Below, piece by piece: positions 42,644-44,091 of a stretch of 44,091 nt of DNA. The position numbers and the translations under genes are program-made. Under the pieces are notes generated by a model. That model was not told where the DNA came from. It did no database searches and was given only the letters and a program-made list of their open reading frames with translations. Origin of the DNA: Oligoflexia bacterium (GTDB lineage: Bacteria > Bdellovibrionota > Bacteriovoracia > Bacteriovoracales > Bacteriovoracaceae); contig JADFZW010000038.1 in assembly GCA_015232355.1 (NCBI GenBank), positions 1 to 44,091 of the forward strand. The letters run 5' to 3'. Every line of letters starts with the position of its first letter. Within the stretch, counting starts at the first letter, position 1.

Positions 42644-43630
42644 TTATTCTTTGAAATAGTCTCGCATTTTTTTGATATGACCAAAGATAAGATCTGTTTT
42701 TGTGTAATTGATAAATATTTTTTCTACAATAGGGTAGAAAGGTATGCGATATTCATTTATTTTTATTGAACCCAACTGATACATGATCACTAGAGTTTTA
42801 CTTTTTCCCCCTGTTTGATCATTTTTAATTCTAAAAAACTTATATATGGTTTGTTTTCCTGTAAGTTTAGGAAAAGCATCTTTACTATCTTCCATTCTGG
42901 TTATTTCCATATGTTCAAGTGTAGTTCCTAATTTAGAATCTGCTAACTCAGGATCGTCTACTTTTTTTAAAATATCTAACAATTCTTTTCCAAATTCTTG
43001 TTTTTTATTTTCCTCTATTTCTGAATCAATTTTTTTTACAACATGACTTATAAATTTTAGCCATAAAGTGAAGGGAGCAATTTTAAGTGCACCAATTTGA
43101 GCAAGTTTGCAATCTAATTTCATAGTTCCATTAAAATCAGATGACTCTTCAATATTAAAAACTGTTTTCTTATTAGTAAAAGTTAAATATTTAATTGATT
43201 TTAAATCTTTCGAAGTTATTTTATCTGGATCAATATTTAAGATAAAAGCAGTTTTGACCGCCAGAGCTTTAAGACCAGAAGCTAAAACTCTTTTTGAGCT
43301 TTTATCTTTATCACTATATTTTATATCCAATTTATTTAATGGTGCTAATTGATTTGAATTAGCACCATCTCGAACCATCTTTGTGGCCATATGAACATTT
43401 CCCGCAAGAAGAGAATTAATAATAGGTGTTATCTTGAAATCGAATCCGCTTTGTTCTTCGATTAATTTTTCTGAATGAATACTTTCGTCACTTACATCAT
43501 CCCCTTCGTCCACTTCGTCACTAGCATGTAAATAAGATGGGAAGGAAGCTAGCGATAATGATAATGAGATTGATAGTAATAAAAATAAAGTTGTTAGAGA
43601 TGTGTTGTTTATGTTTATTTGTATTTTCAT
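42644..43630 (-). CDS. Exported protein of unknown function
   Basis: A 328-residue protein with a signal peptide (Leu/Ser-rich, ~1-36, ending SYLHASDE), then an acidic linker (DEVDEGDDVSDES). The mature part is a mixed alpha/beta, Lys-rich domain with a single Cys (in MKLDCKLAQIG). I recognise no family. AAGGAT lies 9 nt before the ATG. It precedes the response-regulator gene on the same strand with a ~100-nt gap, so co-transcription is possible but not shown. Confidence 0.6.
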   Translation of the reverse strand: MKIQININNTSLTTLFLLLSISLSLSLASFPSYLHASDEVDEGDDVSDESIHSEKLIEEQSGFDFKITPIINSLLAGNVHMATKMVRDGANSNQLAPLNKLDIKYSDKDKSSKRVLASGLKALAVKTAFILNIDPDKITSKDLKSIKYLTFTNKKTVFNIEESSDFNGTMKLDCKLAQIGALKIAPFTLWLKFISHVVKKIDSEIEENKKQEFGKELLDILKKVDDPELADSKLGTTLEHMEITRMEDSKDAFPKLTGKQTIYKFFRIKNDQTGGKSKTLVIMYQLGSIKINEYRIPFYPIVEKIFINYTKTDLIFGHIKKMRDYFKE

Positions 43631-43993
43631 TTGTTTTAAATCCTTTGTTAGTACTTTAGTATTAATTTTAAACCATGAATTCGTTGTTTTAAGCGGTAGA
43701 ATAATTAAATAAGAATTAAATAAGAATAAAAGGACTAAATAAACATTATTGAAAAGTTACTCTAGTTGTTGATATTTAAGATGAGAATTATAATTTTGTT
43801 TCTTGAGTTAGGAAATGAAATTTAGTTTTTTTGATCAATAATTAAAAATATAGAAAAAATATTTTGGCCATAAAGGTTGTCACTATCCCGAAAGTGCAGG
43901 AAAAGAAGTGTTAAAAGCATTTTGAAATTGCTACACTAAAATAAAAATTATAGGGGGAATGGATAATGGATAATGGATAATGGATAATGGATA
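43631..43993 (+). other. 363-nt divergent gap leading to the repeat-controlled ORF
   Basis: This AT-rich region must hold promoters for the minus gene ending at 42644 and for the ORF starting at 43994. TTGTCA (43877-43882) and TTGAAA (43922-43927) are possible -35 hexamers, but neither has a good -10 at the right distance. The right end is AGGGGGA followed by the heptanucleotide tract. Confidence 0.4.
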
Positions 43994-43999
43994 ATGGAT
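43959..43999 (+). repeat. Heptanucleotide tract (ATGGATA) with six staggered ATGs
   Basis: The 7-nt unit recurs so that ATG occurs at 43959, 43966, 43973, 43980, 43987 and 43994. The first four ATGs stop after four codons at TAA, and 43987 stops further on; only 43994 opens the frame that runs off the window. AGGGGGA (43952-43958) directly precedes the tract, so copy number sets the distance from Shine-Dalgarno to the true start. Confidence 0.85.
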
Positions 44000-44091
44000 T
44001 ATCAAGAATTTTCACTTTTTTGGTTCAATTCCAATCTAAACAACGATTCTGATGTAATCGATTTCTTATGGCAATGGAAACTTGACAAGAA
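43994..44091 (+). CDS. Partial ORF truncated by the window end
   Basis: The frame ATG GAT TAT CAA is open for 32 codons to the end of the window, encoding a start like MDYQEFSLFWFNSNL. It is too short to identify. It is placed directly behind the heptanucleotide repeat and a strong Shine-Dalgarno-like AGGGGGA, which supports real translation from this or a nearby ATG. Without the downstream sequence it could also be a chance frame. Confidence 0.4.
   Translation, partial: MDYQEFSLFWFNSNLNNDSDVIDFLWQWKLDK

Overview
The window is low-GC DNA (about one third G+C by eye) from a diderm bacterium: it encodes TolC-type outer-membrane proteins, periplasmic adaptors, lipoproteins and signal peptidase II. 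Several proteins resemble ones I associate with the Bdellovibrionota/Bacteriovoracia: the small exported protein at 34286-34624, the cyclic-nucleotide-binding protein at 38639, the duplicated-domain protein at 33065 and the YQNC lipobox at 80-460. The lineage is an inference and was not tested. I found no tRNA, rRNA, CRISPR array, transposase or phage module.

Region 1 (1-1410, minus strand): a small lipoprotein sits downstream of a signal peptidase II with an unusual C-terminal extension (two membrane helices and a HAMP-like linker).

Region 2 (1694-7453, plus strand): a tight metabolic operon of class II aldolase, PHP phosphoesterase, GlpA-like FAD dehydrogenase with a C-terminal BFD-type iron-sulfur domain, pyridine nucleotide-disulfide-type FAD oxidoreductase, DUF1667 cysteine protein and HAD phosphatase. 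Two exported proteins follow (a polysaccharide-deacetylase-like protein and an unknown protein with an Asp run). Convergent to these is a corrinoid methyl-transfer operon (10715-14154, minus): corrinoid protein, APH-fold kinase and a pyrrolysine-free MttB-family methyltransferase coupled to the kinase by a 4-nt overlap. A divergent gene at 14320 encodes a stand-alone relative of the MetH activation domain with a C-terminal Cys cluster. Together these suggest uptake and demethylation of a methylated compound linked to a phosphorylated three-carbon or sugar intermediate. The substrate is unknown.

Region 3 (15101-30463): the most interesting part. The minus-strand series is an M50 metalloprotease fused to an HlyD adaptor (with a PqqD-like N-terminus), a second adaptor, a 1.2-kresidue cysteine-free hierarchical repeat protein with no signal peptide but a basic N-terminus carrying LEERIAPG, and a TolC-like protein. 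Divergently on the plus strand come a second TolC-like protein, a FecR-domain protein with a Pro/Gly/Met-rich tail, a TPR plus outer-membrane barrel protein and a Cys-rich repeat lipoprotein. No ABC ATPase is present. I read this as a candidate dedicated export and surface-display system for the giant repeat protein.

Region 4 (30469-44091): loosely packed genes: a matrixin-like lipoprotein protease, a coupled pair of unknown genes, a coiled-coil/Hsp20 fusion, acylphosphatase, an Ntn-hydrolase-like protein, a cNMP-binding protein, an M14 carboxypeptidase-like protein, a response-regulator receiver and unknowns. The window ends in a heptanucleotide repeat carrying six staggered ATGs just before a truncated ORF. 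Short tandem repeats inside genes and leaders are common throughout.
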